64,000 nucleotides of DNA from CAZSBB01 sp964605235 (GTDB lineage: Bacteria; Planctomycetota; Phycisphaerae; Phycisphaerales; Phycisphaeraceae), in assembly GCA_964605235.1 (NCBI GenBank), contig CAZSBB010000010.1, positions 73,551 to 137,550 on the forward strand, in the 5' to 3' direction. This document shows, piece by piece, positions 27,044 through 35,431 of this stretch. The position numbers and the translations under genes were made by a program. Each line of letters begins with the position of its first letter. Within the stretch, counting starts at the first letter, position 1. Below the pieces are notes generated by a model. That model saw nothing but the letters and a program-made list of their open reading frames with translations, ran no database searches and was not told where the DNA came from.

Positions 27044-27225
27044 CGGTACGCCCAAGCGTGGCAATCCGGTATCGTAGCGAAACCCATGATCGGACGAAAG
27101 GCACACGCCTCGTTACAATCCTCCGCCCCCCCGGAAGTTCCCCCGGAAATCGCCCAAGGCCATGCGTTGACCTTGGGCAGCAAGCTGGTGGGGTACGGAC
27201 ACAGCCATTCACCTGGAGCTGACTC

Positions 27226-28161
27226 ATGAGCGACACCCCCGAAAGCCGCCCCCTCGTCTGGATGCCCGAGCACTTCACCGAGGGCGAGTCGGTGTACCAC
27301 GGCCTCAAGCGCGTGCTGGAACATCGCCAGACGCAGTTTCAGGAAATGATCATCGTCGAATCCCCCACCCAGGGCATGGCGCTGGTGCTCGACGGCATGT
27401 GGCAGAGCTGTCAGGGCGATGAGTACCTGTATCACGAACCACTGGTGCAGCCGGCGTGCATCGCCCATGGCAAGCCGCGCACGGGTCTGGTGCTCGGCGG
27501 CGGCGAGGGCGCGACCGTCCGCGAACTGCTCCGCTGGAAGAGCATGGAGAAGGTCGTCATGGTGGATATCGACGGCGAAGTCGTCGACGCCTGCAAGCAG
27601 TACCTTTCCTGCATGCACCAGGGCGCGTTTGAAGACCCGCGCACCGAGGTCATCGTCGGCGACGCCCTGCACTACCTCGACGTGACCGACCAGAAGTGGG
27701 ACATCGTCGTCTCCGACCTGTCTGACCCGATTGAAGACGGCCCCAGCGCCCAGCTCTTCACCAAGGAATACTACGACAAGATCAAGCGCGTCCTCGCCCC
27801 CGGCGGCGTGCTGGCGGTGCAGGCGGGTCAGGCCGGCCCCACCGTCATGGAGCTGCACGTCCGTCTGGTGCACACGCTCAAGCAGATCTTCAAGCACGTC
27901 ACCCACTACACCAGCCACATCCCCAGCTATCTCAATCCGTGGGGCTTCTGCATCTGCCGCGACACCGATGCATTTGATGAAACCCCCACCCCGGCGAAGG
28001 TCGACCAACTGCTGGCGGACGGCACCACCGGCGGGCTGCGCATGCTCGACGGCCGCACGCTGCTGGGCCTGATGCAGACGCCCAAGTACCTGCGTGAAGC
28101 AGTCGCCAAGGAAACGCGCATCTTCTCGCTGGCGGAACTGCCCAAGCATTACAACGGGTAA
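27226..28161 (+). CDS. speE: Spermidine synthase-type aminopropyltransferase
   Basis: The 311-residue protein has the polyamine aminopropyltransferase fold: TEGESVYHGLKRVLEHRQT, LDGMWQSCQGDEYLYHEPLV, the SAM-binding GLVLGGGEGATVRELL, VDIDGEVVDACKQYL, and the catalytic SDLSDPIEDGPS. It transfers aminopropyl from decarboxylated SAM to putrescine or a related amine. The V-Y-H-G-L-K N-terminus is shared with thermospermine/spermidine synthases of this clade, so product length cannot be fixed from sequence. GGAG lies seven bases before the ATG. Nothing in the window suggests an operon with other polyamine genes. Confidence 0.92.
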   Translation: MSDTPESRPLVWMPEHFTEGESVYHGLKRVLEHRQTQFQEMIIVESPTQGMALVLDGMWQSCQGDEYLYHEPLVQPACIAHGKPRTGLVLGGGEGATVRELLRWKSMEKVVMVDIDGEVVDACKQYLSCMHQGAFEDPRTEVIVGDALHYLDVTDQKWDIVVSDLSDPIEDGPSAQLFTKEYYDKIKRVLAPGGVLAVQAGQAGPTVMELHVRLVHTLKQIFKHVTHYTSHIPSYLNPWGFCICRDTDAFDETPTPAKVDQLLADGTTGGLRMLDGRTLLGLMQTPKYLREAVAKETRIFSLAELPKHYNG

Positions 28162-28405
28162 TTGCTCGCAGTTCGCGCGGAGATGCTGTTCTGAAATTGC
28201 GCTGCCCTCCCCGGGCGGGGCTGCTCAAGCGCCGCAGCGGCTTGGCGCTGCGCTTTGAAGGCTGCGACTGCGCCGCGACTGAACCTGAGTTGAGGGGCTT
28301 CGCCGCCAGCCCCTCAAACACCCCGGCTCCCCCACGGAAGGGCGGGCCTTTCCCGTGGCGATTCCGCGCGCGTGGTATCCGGCAAGCGCGTCATTTCCAA
28401 GCAAT

Positions 28406-28452
28406 CCCACCCCCACCCCCACCCCCACATTCGCTGCGCTCATGTGCGGCTT
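28406..28452. repeat. CCCCCA tandem tract followed by a sequence shared with 56784-56863
   Basis: Four CCCCCA-like units (28406-28428) are followed by ATTCGCTGCGCTCATGTGCG and CTT. Nearly the same 24 bases (three differences) follow a C-rich tract at 56840-56863. The opposite strand is G-rich enough to form a quadruplex. Confidence 0.6.
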
Positions 28453-28539
28453 CGCCTTTTCCCTGTACCTATGCCACTCTACTTCCCTCTCTCCCTCTTC
28501 CCCTCCCCATCTCCCCCCTCTTCATCCCTGTCTTATCTC

Positions 28540-28572
28540 TCCATCCGTGTTTATCCGTGTTCATCCGTGGCA
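28540..28572. repeat. Repeat family D, single arm
   Basis: Three ATCCGTG units (CATCCGTGTTTATCCGTG, then TTCATCCGTGGCAAAA) match the right arm of the long inverted repeat at 50268-50508. No matching left arm was seen here, so it is a partial copy. Confidence 0.75.
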
Positions 28573-28667
28573 AAAAATCGGCCCCCGCACACCCCAGAGC
28601 AACACTTTCCCCCTGATCGCAAGCGATTCCCGTTGCCCCCTCCGCACCCGCATGGCATAACCATGTC

Positions 28668-29981
28668 ATGAACACCACGACCTCCACCGAAACGGACAAA
28701 CTCGCCTTGCTCGGCGGGCCGCGCGCCATTGCCGAGGACCTCAAGTTTCACCGCTGGCCGCCGGTGGATGAGAGCGACGAAAAGCTCGTGCTCGAAGCCC
28801 TGCGCCAGGAGTTCTACTCCTTCGGCCCCCACGCCAAGCTGTTGCAGGAAGAGTTTGCCGCGTGGAACGGCAACAAGTTCTGCATGGCGACCAACGCCGG
28901 CACCGCCGCGCTGCACATGTGCGTGGCGGGCTGCGGCGTGCAGGCGGGCGATGAAGTCGTCACCACCTGTCTGAGCTGGACCAGCAGCGCCACCTGCATC
29001 ATCCATCACAACGCCATTCCCATTTTTGTCGACGTCAACTGGGATGACATGCTCATCGACCCCGCCCAGGTCGAAGCCGCCATCACCAGCCGCACCAAAG
29101 CCATCCTCGTCGTGCACTACTGGGGCGTCGCCTGCGACATGGACGCCATCTGCGCCATCGCCCGCAAGCACAACCTCAAGGTGATCGAAGACGCCTGCCA
29201 GGCCCACGGCGCCACCTTCCGCGGCCGCAAGGTTGGCACCATGGGCGACTGTGCCGCTTTCAGCTTGAATCAGAACAAGAACCTCTGCGGTGGTGAAGGC
29301 GGCCTGTTCGTCAGCAACGACCAGGCGATCTTCGACCTGGGCCGCAGCCTGGCGGCGTTCGGCGACATGCGCCCCGTCGAAGCCGGCCGGGATTATCACG
29401 ACCGCGGCCTGGGCTGGATGTACCGCACCTCCAACCTGCCCGCCGCCTTCGCGCTCAGCCAACTCCGCAAGCTCGACCGCACCAATGCCTGGGCCCAGGA
29501 AAACTGGCATCTGCTGGCGAACCTGCTCCGCGACACGCCGCACCTGATACCCTCCTTCAGCAGTGCCGAGCGCCCAACCAATGGCTACGCCTACGTGCTG
29601 CGCACCGACCCCGCCTACGCCCAGCAGCGCGGGGTGTCGCTGAGCGAACTGACCAATTCCGTCGCCGCCGCGCTCAAAGCCGAGGGCGTGCCGTTTAGCC
29701 GGGCGAACTGGCTGCTGCCGGCGCACAGCGTGTTTCAGGCGAAAAACGCCTACGGCAAGGGTTCGCCCTGGACCGATGGCCACGCCCGCAAGGATGTCAG
29801 CTACGATCTGGCGCAGTACCCGGTGGGGCAGCGCTGCATCGACACCTGCCTGTGGAACATCAACACCCACCGCCCGCCCAACCAGCGGCCGCAGGTCGAA
29901 GCGCTCGCCCGCACCATCCGCAAGGTGTATGAAAATCTCGACGAATTGCCGGTTCCCGCGCCCCAGCCCGCCAAAGCCTGA
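28668..29981 (+). CDS. DegT/DnrJ/EryC1/StrS family PLP aminotransferase
   Basis: The 437-residue protein has LGGPRAI at the start, ATNAGTAALHMCVAGCGVQA, GDEVVTTCLSWTSSATCI, and VIEDACQAHGATFRGRKVG with the cofactor Asp. The Schiff-base Lys is in SLNQNKNLCGGEGG, where most family members read S-F-x-x-x-K. These enzymes transaminate keto-sugars for cell-surface or secondary-metabolite sugars, though one branch makes other amino products (for example AHBA synthase). No other amino-sugar genes lie alongside, and the ceramidase-like gene follows by 52 bases in the same direction. The substrate is unassigned. A second ATG lies five bases upstream but out of frame. Confidence 0.85.
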   Translation: MNTTTSTETDKLALLGGPRAIAEDLKFHRWPPVDESDEKLVLEALRQEFYSFGPHAKLLQEEFAAWNGNKFCMATNAGTAALHMCVAGCGVQAGDEVVTTCLSWTSSATCIIHHNAIPIFVDVNWDDMLIDPAQVEAAITSRTKAILVVHYWGVACDMDAICAIARKHNLKVIEDACQAHGATFRGRKVGTMGDCAAFSLNQNKNLCGGEGGLFVSNDQAIFDLGRSLAAFGDMRPVEAGRDYHDRGLGWMYRTSNLPAAFALSQLRKLDRTNAWAQENWHLLANLLRDTPHLIPSFSSAERPTNGYAYVLRTDPAYAQQRGVSLSELTNSVAAALKAEGVPFSRANWLLPAHSVFQAKNAYGKGSPWTDGHARKDVSYDLAQYPVGQRCIDTCLWNINTHRPPNQRPQVEALARTIRKVYENLDELPVPAPQPAKA

Positions 29982-30033
29982 GCGCGCGTGGGATGATGAT
30001 CAACCCCGGTTGCGCATGGAGTGATTTCAGCTC

Positions 30034-31335
30034 ATGACCACTTTCCGTGTCGGTTGCTGTCGTGCCAACATTACGCCGGATCGTCCCTTGCCTTTGCAGG
30101 GCCAGTTCCATCAGCGGATCGCCCACACCGCGCGCGATCCGCTGACGGTCAACGCCGTGGCGCTGGCGCAGGGCGATGATGAGCCGGTGGTGCTGGTGTC
30201 GGTGGATGTGGTGGCGTTTCCCAACCCCATCATGGAAGACGTGCAGGCGCGCTGCGCCGCAGCGCACGGCCTCAACCCGCGGCGGGTGTTGCTCGGCGGC
30301 ACGCATACGCATCTGGGGCCGATCGTCATCAACTTCATCGCCGGCGATGAGCCGGACGCCAGCTGGCTGGAGCAGGTCAAATCCACCATCACGCGCTGCG
30401 TGGGCGCCGCCATCGCCGACCTGGAACCCGCCACCCTCTGGACCGGGCAAGGCTGGCTCAAGGAAATGGGCTGGAACCGCCGGGGCGTGCGGCGCGACGG
30501 CAGCACCCATATGTACTACGGCAGTTGGAACGAGGATTTCGTCGGCGTGGAAGGCCCGCGCGACGGCGATGTGCCGGTGATCCTCGCCCGCCGGCTCGAC
30601 GGCAGCGCCAAGGTGGTCGTCACCGGCTTCGCCACCCATCCCAACACCCGCGAAGGCGATGAGTTCTACAGCGCCGATTACGTCGCCCAGCTTCGCGCGG
30701 CGCTGCGCCAGCAACTGGGACCGGACCTGCATGTGGTGTACTTCACCGGCGCAGCCGGCAACACCGCGCCGACCATCATGGAAAACAATTCGCAGCGCCG
30801 CCAACCCTGGCGCGGCGAAGCAGGACTGGTCCGCAGCGGCAACTACCTGGCGGCCGAAGTGCTCAAGGTCATCGCCAGCATCATCGACCCGGTCGAAGCG
30901 CCGCAGGTCACGCTCAAACAGGCCGCGCTGTCCATCGGCTACCGCCCCTGGCCGGCGACGTTCGATTTGAACGGCCTCAAGGACAATGCGAAGCGATACT
31001 ACAGCGCCAATCACGCCGACTGGCCGCGCCGGCTGCGCGAGGAACCGCCCAGCGAAGTGCGCGTCAATGTGCTGCGCCTCGGCCCGGTGGCGTTCTGCAC
31101 CAACCCCGCGGAGCTGTATGTCGAGCACGGCCTGGCGATCAAGCAGCAGTCCCCGGCAGGCATGACCTTCATCGCCGAGCTGACCGACGGCTACTGCGGC
31201 TACGTCCCCACCGTCGCCGCGTTCGGTCGCGGCGGCTACGACACCTGGCCCGGCCCCACCAGCAAACTGGCGCACGATGCGGGCGACCAGATCGTCGCCG
31301 CCACCCGCCGCTTGCTCGCCGAAGCCTTCGCGTAA
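30034..31335 (+). CDS. Neutral/alkaline non-lysosomal ceramidase-like hydrolase
   Basis: The 433-residue protein matches the N-terminal ceramidase-type domain common in Planctomycetota: FRVGCCRANITP at the start, VSVDVVAFP, the metal-site GGTHTHLGP, VTGFATHPNTREG, and FTGAAGNTAPTIM. True ceramidases are longer and have a C-terminal Ig-like domain, absent here. The substrate may therefore be another amide or ester. No signal peptide is visible, whereas secreted ceramidases have one. It follows the DegT gene closely (52 bases), which may mean a shared transcript. A family A repeat begins 16 bases after the stop. Confidence 0.75.
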   Translation: MTTFRVGCCRANITPDRPLPLQGQFHQRIAHTARDPLTVNAVALAQGDDEPVVLVSVDVVAFPNPIMEDVQARCAAAHGLNPRRVLLGGTHTHLGPIVINFIAGDEPDASWLEQVKSTITRCVGAAIADLEPATLWTGQGWLKEMGWNRRGVRRDGSTHMYYGSWNEDFVGVEGPRDGDVPVILARRLDGSAKVVVTGFATHPNTREGDEFYSADYVAQLRAALRQQLGPDLHVVYFTGAAGNTAPTIMENNSQRRQPWRGEAGLVRSGNYLAAEVLKVIASIIDPVEAPQVTLKQAALSIGYRPWPATFDLNGLKDNAKRYYSANHADWPRRLREEPPSEVRVNVLRLGPVAFCTNPAELYVEHGLAIKQQSPAGMTFIAELTDGYCGYVPTVAAFGRGGYDTWPGPTSKLAHDAGDQIVAATRRLLAEAFA

Positions 31336-31351
31336 GCAGCACCGCGATCAA

Positions 31352-31467
31352 AACGAGCCGGAAGCGTCAGCGACGGGCAGCGTCGACGAACGCCAAACGT
31401 TCGGTGCAGACAAGAAGATCATTCGGCCGCCAAGCGCCCAGCCCGTCGCTTACGCTTCCGGCTCGTT
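31352..31467. repeat. Dispersed repeat family A, copy 3
   Basis: Ends AACGAGCCGGAAGCGTCAGC and CGCTTCCGGCTCGTT are inverted. It lies between the convergent ceramidase-like and truB stops and ends nine bases before the truB stop codon. Confidence 0.9.
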
Positions 31468-31476
31468 GATGCATCA

Positions 31477-32280
31477 TCAATCCCGACTGGGCATCGGCAG
31501 CAAATCCGCCGCGCCGATGGGTTCGAGCAAACGCTCAGCGGTCACCGCCTGCGCCAGTGTGTACTCTCCAACCGCTTCGCGCCGCAGGCTCGCCAGATGG
31601 CCGCCGGTGTGCAATGCGGTTCCCAGGTCCCGCGCGATGGAGCGGATGTACGTGCCCTTGCCGCAGGTGATGCGCACCTGTGCGATCGGCCAGACGTACT
31701 GCAGCAGCTCGATGGCATCGATGCGCACCGGGCGCGGCGGGGGCGTCACCGCTTTGCCTTGCCGCGCCAGCTTGTACGCCCGTTTGCCCTGCACATGCAC
31801 CGCACTGAACGCCGGGGGGTGCTGCATCCGCCAGCCGAGCTGCGCGTCCAGAGCAGCGCGCAATTGCTCGGGCGTAGGCGGCTCTGCGACTTCCACCGGC
31901 TCGGGCGCGCCTTCGCGGTCATCGGTCGCGGTGAAGGCGCTCAGGTCGATTTCCGCCAGATACACCTTGGTGTGATCCATCAGCAGCGGCACGCAGCGCG
32001 TGGCCTTGCCCAGACAGCAGATGACCACGCCCGTCGCCAGCGGGTCCAGCGTGCCGGCGTGGCCGGTCTTGACGCCACCGGCCGCGCGACGGACCTTGCG
32101 CACCACCGTCATCGACGACCACTGCAACGGCTTGTCAACGATCAGCAATCCCGCCAGGGTTGTGCTTGACGAGCCCCGCGCGTGAGCAAGGGGTTGCGGC
32201 GCAGCCGCTGGGGTGTCCGGCGCGGCTGGAAACCCCTCCCTCACGGTCGGGGCTCGTTCAACTGGTGGATCGACCTGCAT
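31477..32280 (-). CDS. truB: tRNA pseudouridine-55 synthase with a repeat-derived N-terminus
   Basis: The 267-residue frame contains TruB motifs: LAGLLIVDKPLQWSS, GHAGTLDPLATGV with the catalytic Asp at 79, and KGTYIRSIARDLG. It makes pseudouridine 55 in the T-loop of tRNAs. From the ATG at 32280, residues about 8-38 (APTVREGF through PLAHARGSSS) are encoded entirely by a family B repeat. TruB homology starts only at about residue 42. No other ATG exists between repeat and core; a TTG at about residue 45 is the only alternative. Either the repeat has become coding sequence, or translation starts at a non-ATG codon after it. The phosphohexomutase stop is 16 bases upstream. Confidence 0.88.
   Translation of the reverse strand: MQVDPPVERAPTVREGFPAAPDTPAAAPQPLAHARGSSSTTLAGLLIVDKPLQWSSMTVVRKVRRAAGGVKTGHAGTLDPLATGVVICCLGKATRCVPLLMDHTKVYLAEIDLSAFTATDDREGAPEPVEVAEPPTPEQLRAALDAQLGWRMQHPPAFSAVHVQGKRAYKLARQGKAVTPPPRPVRIDAIELLQYVWPIAQVRITCGKGTYIRSIARDLGTALHTGGHLASLRREAVGEYTLAQAVTAERLLEPIGAADLLPMPSRD
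32168..32258. repeat. Dispersed repeat family B, copy 2, inside the truB reading frame
   Basis: It runs from GACGAGCCCCGCGCGTGAGC to CACGGTCGGGGCTCGTT, in the opposite orientation to copy 1 and the same as 54390-54479. It lies within the 5' end of the truB frame and keeps that frame open. Confidence 0.85.
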
Positions 32281-32296
32281 GGGTATGGTTCCAGTC

Positions 32297-33676
32297 TCAC
32301 AGCCCCATGGCGGCGGCGGCCTGCTGCACCAGCGCCTGGGCGTCGGCTTCGGTGGGGGCTTCGGCGATCAGGCGGAGAATCGGCTCAGTGTTGCTCGGTC
32401 GCACATGCACCCAGCGGTCGGGCCAGTCCACGCGCACGCCGTCTTGCCGATCCAGACGCTGCTGCTTGAACGCAGCGCTCAGCGCGGCATCGATCTTCCC
32501 CGCCATGCCCGGCTTGATGTCGACCTTCTGCTTGACGATGGCGTAAGCCGGTATCGCGCTGACGGCTTGCGACAGCGTTTGGCAGCGCACCGCCAGCATT
32601 TCCAGCAGCAGCGCCATGCCGATGAGGCTGTCGCGGACGTAGCTGGTGGGCGCCCAGATGACGCCGCCGTTGCCTTCGCCGCCCAGCAATGCGCCATGCT
32701 CCTGCATCAAAGCTGCCACGTTGGCTTCGCCGACTTTGCTGCGCAGCACCTGTCCGCCGTGGGCGGCGGCGATGTCGTCGATCATGCGGCTGGTGGAGAG
32801 GTTCGCCACCAGCGTGCGACAGGCGGGCGGGCGATGACTGAGCACATGCAGGGCCGCCAGCGCCAGCGTGTATTCCTCGCCGATGTATTGGCCGCGTTCA
32901 TCCACCACCGCCAGCCGGTCGGCATCGGGGTCCTGGGCGAAACCGATGTCCGCGCCGTGTTCGCGCACCGCCTCCGCCAGCGCGGTGAGGTTTTCGCGCA
33001 GGGGTTCGGGCGTGTGCGGGAACTGGCCGGTCGGCTCCCCCCACAGGTGGATCAGCTCCACGCCCAGCGCGTCGAGCAGAGCTTTGCCTTCCGGCCCGCC
33101 GGCGCCGTGGACGCTGTCGAGCACCACCTTGAGCTTGCGACGTTGGATGGCGGGCACGTCGACCTGATCCAGCGTCAGCCGCAGGTGCACGTCGAGTCCG
33201 GTGTCGTCCTGCTGGACCGGCGCCAGTGCGTCGACTTTCACCCAGGCTGACTCGTCGGCGCGGAAGCGGTCAATGATCTGCTGCGCCTCGGCGGGGGGCG
33301 GCGCGACGCCGTCGTGGCGCAGCGTTTTGATGCCGTTCCAGATGATGGGGTTGTGACTGGCGGTGATGACCACACCGGCTTGCGCTTGCAGGTGGGTGGT
33401 CATGATGGCGGCGCCGGGGGTGGTGAGGATGCCCAGGCGGGTGACTTTGCAACCCACGCCCAGCAGGCCGGCGGTGACGGCAGCTTCGATCATGGCGCCC
33501 GAGGGTCGGCTGTCGCGGGCGACGGTGACATGCGGCACGCCGGCGGCATGCTGAGCGCGCAGCCAACCGCCGATCGCCGCGGCATAGCGGGTGGCGACCA
33601 GCGGCGTCAGGGAGCTGCCGATCAGGCCGCGGAGACCGCTGATACTCAGCATCAAGGGTGCGTCAGGCGTGGTCAT
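32297..33676 (-). CDS. Phosphohexomutase (phosphoglucosamine or phosphomannomutase type)
   Basis: The 459-residue protein is an alpha-D-phosphohexomutase. The phosphoserine loop is VVITASHNP (S107), the metal loop DPDADRLAVVDE, the sugar-binding loop LGGEGNGGV and the phosphate-binding loop RPSNTEPILRL. It interconverts 1- and 6-phosphates of glucosamine, mannose or glucose. The GEGNGG loop favours GlmM- or archaeal-type phosphoglucosamine/phosphomannomutases over phosphoglucomutase, but the exact substrate is open. It overlaps the preceding small membrane protein by 14 bases and is followed by truB, forming a three-gene unit. Confidence 0.85.
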   Translation of the reverse strand: MTTPDAPLMLSISGLRGLIGSSLTPLVATRYAAAIGGWLRAQHAAGVPHVTVARDSRPSGAMIEAAVTAGLLGVGCKVTRLGILTTPGAAIMTTHLQAQAGVVITASHNPIIWNGIKTLRHDGVAPPPAEAQQIIDRFRADESAWVKVDALAPVQQDDTGLDVHLRLTLDQVDVPAIQRRKLKVVLDSVHGAGGPEGKALLDALGVELIHLWGEPTGQFPHTPEPLRENLTALAEAVREHGADIGFAQDPDADRLAVVDERGQYIGEEYTLALAALHVLSHRPPACRTLVANLSTSRMIDDIAAAHGGQVLRSKVGEANVAALMQEHGALLGGEGNGGVIWAPTSYVRDSLIGMALLLEMLAVRCQTLSQAVSAIPAYAIVKQKVDIKPGMAGKIDAALSAAFKQQRLDRQDGVRVDWPDRWVHVRPSNTEPILRLIAEAPTEADAQALVQQAAAAMGL

Positions 33677-34235
33677 GTGAAGGTCCTTCCGTGGAGGTGC
33701 GCCGCAGGGGCATCAAGCCTGCCGCCAGGGCGATCACCAGCGCCAGCCCCGCCAGCAGCAGCGATATGTCACGCAGCATCGTCGGCTGCGCCAGCAGCAG
33801 CGCCAACCACAACGCCGCCAGCGCCGCGCGCGCAGTCGCCAGCCCCGGGTGAGCGCCCAGGGCAAACTCGGCGGCCATCACCCCCAGCAGCGCGAGCATG
33901 AGGGCATGCAGCCGGTAACCGGCGCGGCGAGCATTGGTCAACTGCTGGTGCAACGACAGCCGCAACGGTTGCTGCTGTGCGTCGAACTCCTGCACTGCGA
34001 CCGGCGTGGCTCCGGTGCTTTCCAGACTGGTGCGCAGATGCAGGGCGCCGGCTTCAAACTCGATGAGCGCCTGTTGCGCGGCGGCGCGGTCCGGGAACAG
34101 CCGGGCATATGTGTCGGGTTGAATGCGACCAAGCACCCAGGGCCCCAGCGCTACGCCCAGCAGGACGCCGCTGACCAGCACGATCAGGTTGCCGGCACTG
34201 CTGGTTTGCGCTGCTGGAGTTGCCGTTGCCGTCAT
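33663..34235 (-). CDS. Small membrane protein, unknown function
   Basis: The 190-residue protein has one membrane segment near residues 15-35 and three more after residue 107 (LHALMLALLGVMAAEFAL, then ALAALWLALLLA and SLLLAGLALVIALAAGL). A soluble helical domain of about 70 residues separates the first from the rest. It ends with a His-rich SHDHA. I recognise no family. It is the first gene of the unit with the phosphohexomutase, which it overlaps by 14 bases, so coupled translation is likely; a role in envelope sugar metabolism would only be inference from that. Confidence 0.6.
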   Translation of the reverse strand: MTATATPAAQTSSAGNLIVLVSGVLLGVALGPWVLGRIQPDTYARLFPDRAAAQQALIEFEAGALHLRTSLESTGATPVAVQEFDAQQQPLRLSLHQQLTNARRAGYRLHALMLALLGVMAAEFALGAHPGLATARAALAALWLALLLAQPTMLRDISLLLAGLALVIALAAGLMPLRRTSTEGPSHDHA

Positions 34236-34258
34236 GGCGCTGCCTCGTTGCGGGCAGT

Positions 34259-35170
34259 CTACACCGTCAGCCAGGCGCGGTACTCGTCCACCGCCGCCTT
34301 GACCCGCGCCTTGCTGGCGTCATCCAGTTGGGCGCCGTCCACCGTGACGGCGTGGTCCATCGCCCCCAGCAGATGCAGGGCGTACTTCTGCCCCAGCACA
34401 TTCTGCAGCGGCGTGCTGAAGCGGTTGTAGATGCGGCCCAGACACAGGCTGTTGGCGCGGTCTTCCGCCAACGCCTGAGCGTATTTCCCCGTCGCGGCGA
34501 GTTCCCAGATTTGCCGCACATGCTTGCCGGTCAGCGCCCCGCCGCCGTGCAGCACGCCGTCGTAGCCGAGCATCTGCGACGGGGTCACCGCATACTCATT
34601 GCCGACCAGCAGCTTCATGTTTTTGGGACGGTAGGTGGTGCTGGTCAGCGCCTGCGCCAGCAGCGGATTGCCCGACGAATCCTTCATCGCCACGATGTTG
34701 GGATGGGTGAGGATTTCCAGCACCTGCTCGAGCACCAGCTTGACGCCGGTGTTCTCGGGGATGTCGTAGTAAGCCACGGGAATCGGCGCGGCGTCCGCCA
34801 CCGCGCGCACATCGGCGATCGCCTGCTTGGCGGGCGCACCGGGGGGCACGCAGACCACGGCGATGGGCGCGCCCAGTTGAGCGCTGCGTTTGGCGCGTTC
34901 GATCATCCGCGCCCGGGACAGGTCCGCCACGGTGGCGAACACCGTGACCTGATCCCCGGCGTGCGCCAGGGACAGTTCGAGCATGGCGTCGCGGTCCACA
35001 TCGCTCAGGAACCGGCCCTCGCCCATGGTGCCCAGCACCATCACGCCGTCGAGTCCCAGGCCGATCCAGCGCTGCGCCAGTTTCTTGACCGAAGCGCGGT
35101 CGAGCGTGCCGTCAGGCCCCAGCGGGGTGGGCGTGGCGGCATTGACCAGGCCGACGGTGGACTTGGACAT
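34259..35170 (-). CDS. Dihydrodipicolinate synthase/N-acetylneuraminate lyase family aldolase
   Basis: The 303-residue protein is a class I TIM-barrel aldolase. The Schiff-base lysine is K163 in NIVAMKDSSGN, with the supporting tyrosine near 134-135 (VAYYDIPENTG) and the substrate loop VLGTMGEGRFLS. True DapA has G-T-T-G-E, here G-T-M-G-E. It could be DapA, a neuraminate lyase, or a KDG/ketoacid aldolase. The start at 35170 has AGGAG seven bases upstream; the frame runs on far upstream but is antisense to two other genes there. A family A repeat lies between it and the divergent ABC gene. Confidence 0.82.
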   Translation of the reverse strand: MSKSTVGLVNAATPTPLGPDGTLDRASVKKLAQRWIGLGLDGVMVLGTMGEGRFLSDVDRDAMLELSLAHAGDQVTVFATVADLSRARMIERAKRSAQLGAPIAVVCVPPGAPAKQAIADVRAVADAAPIPVAYYDIPENTGVKLVLEQVLEILTHPNIVAMKDSSGNPLLAQALTSTTYRPKNMKLLVGNEYAVTPSQMLGYDGVLHGGGALTGKHVRQIWELAATGKYAQALAEDRANSLCLGRIYNRFSTPLQNVLGQKYALHLLGAMDHAVTVDGAQLDDASKARVKAAVDEYRAWLTV

Positions 35171-35288
35171 GGAATGGCTCCTGTTCCTGCAAAAAGTGGC
35201 GCTCGGGTTCGCGGGGTCGAAGAAAAGCATTATGCGCCGCGCGGCGCTGCAGGGCGAATCCGGTAAAGTTGTGGCGGCGCCCGGCGGC

Positions 35289-35401
35289 AACGAGCCGGTA
35301 GCGTCAGCGACGGAAAAGGCCGTGCTGACCGCAACGTCACGCGGTTGCACCGACTGCGCGGCGTCCGGTGACGCTGCCCGTCGCTTACGCTTCCGGCTCG
35401 T
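35289..35401. repeat. Dispersed repeat family A, copy 4
   Basis: Ends AACGAGCCGGTAGCGTCAGC and CGTCGCTTACGCTTCCGGC with TCGT are inverted. It occupies the divergent spacer between the dapA-family gene and the ABC ATPase gene, 31 bases upstream of the latter, where it could affect either promoter. Confidence 0.88.
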
Positions 35402-35431
35402 CAACGCCGGCGTCATCGTTGCGGGTTTCGC

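Larger units (their letters stand above)
28162..28667. other. 506-base intergenic region with hairpins, C-rich tract and partial repeat
   Basis: No gene is supported. It contains a perfect 10-bp hairpin, TTGAGGGGCT with AGCCCCTCAA (28290-28317), possibly the speE terminator; a second, weaker hairpin CCACGG/CCGTGG (28332-28358); a CCCCCA tandem tract; a long pyrimidine-rich stretch (about 28470-28535); and one arm of repeat family D (28540-28570). The DegT gene starts at 28668. Strand asymmetry is strong, with almost no purine between 28490 and 28530. Confidence 0.7.
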
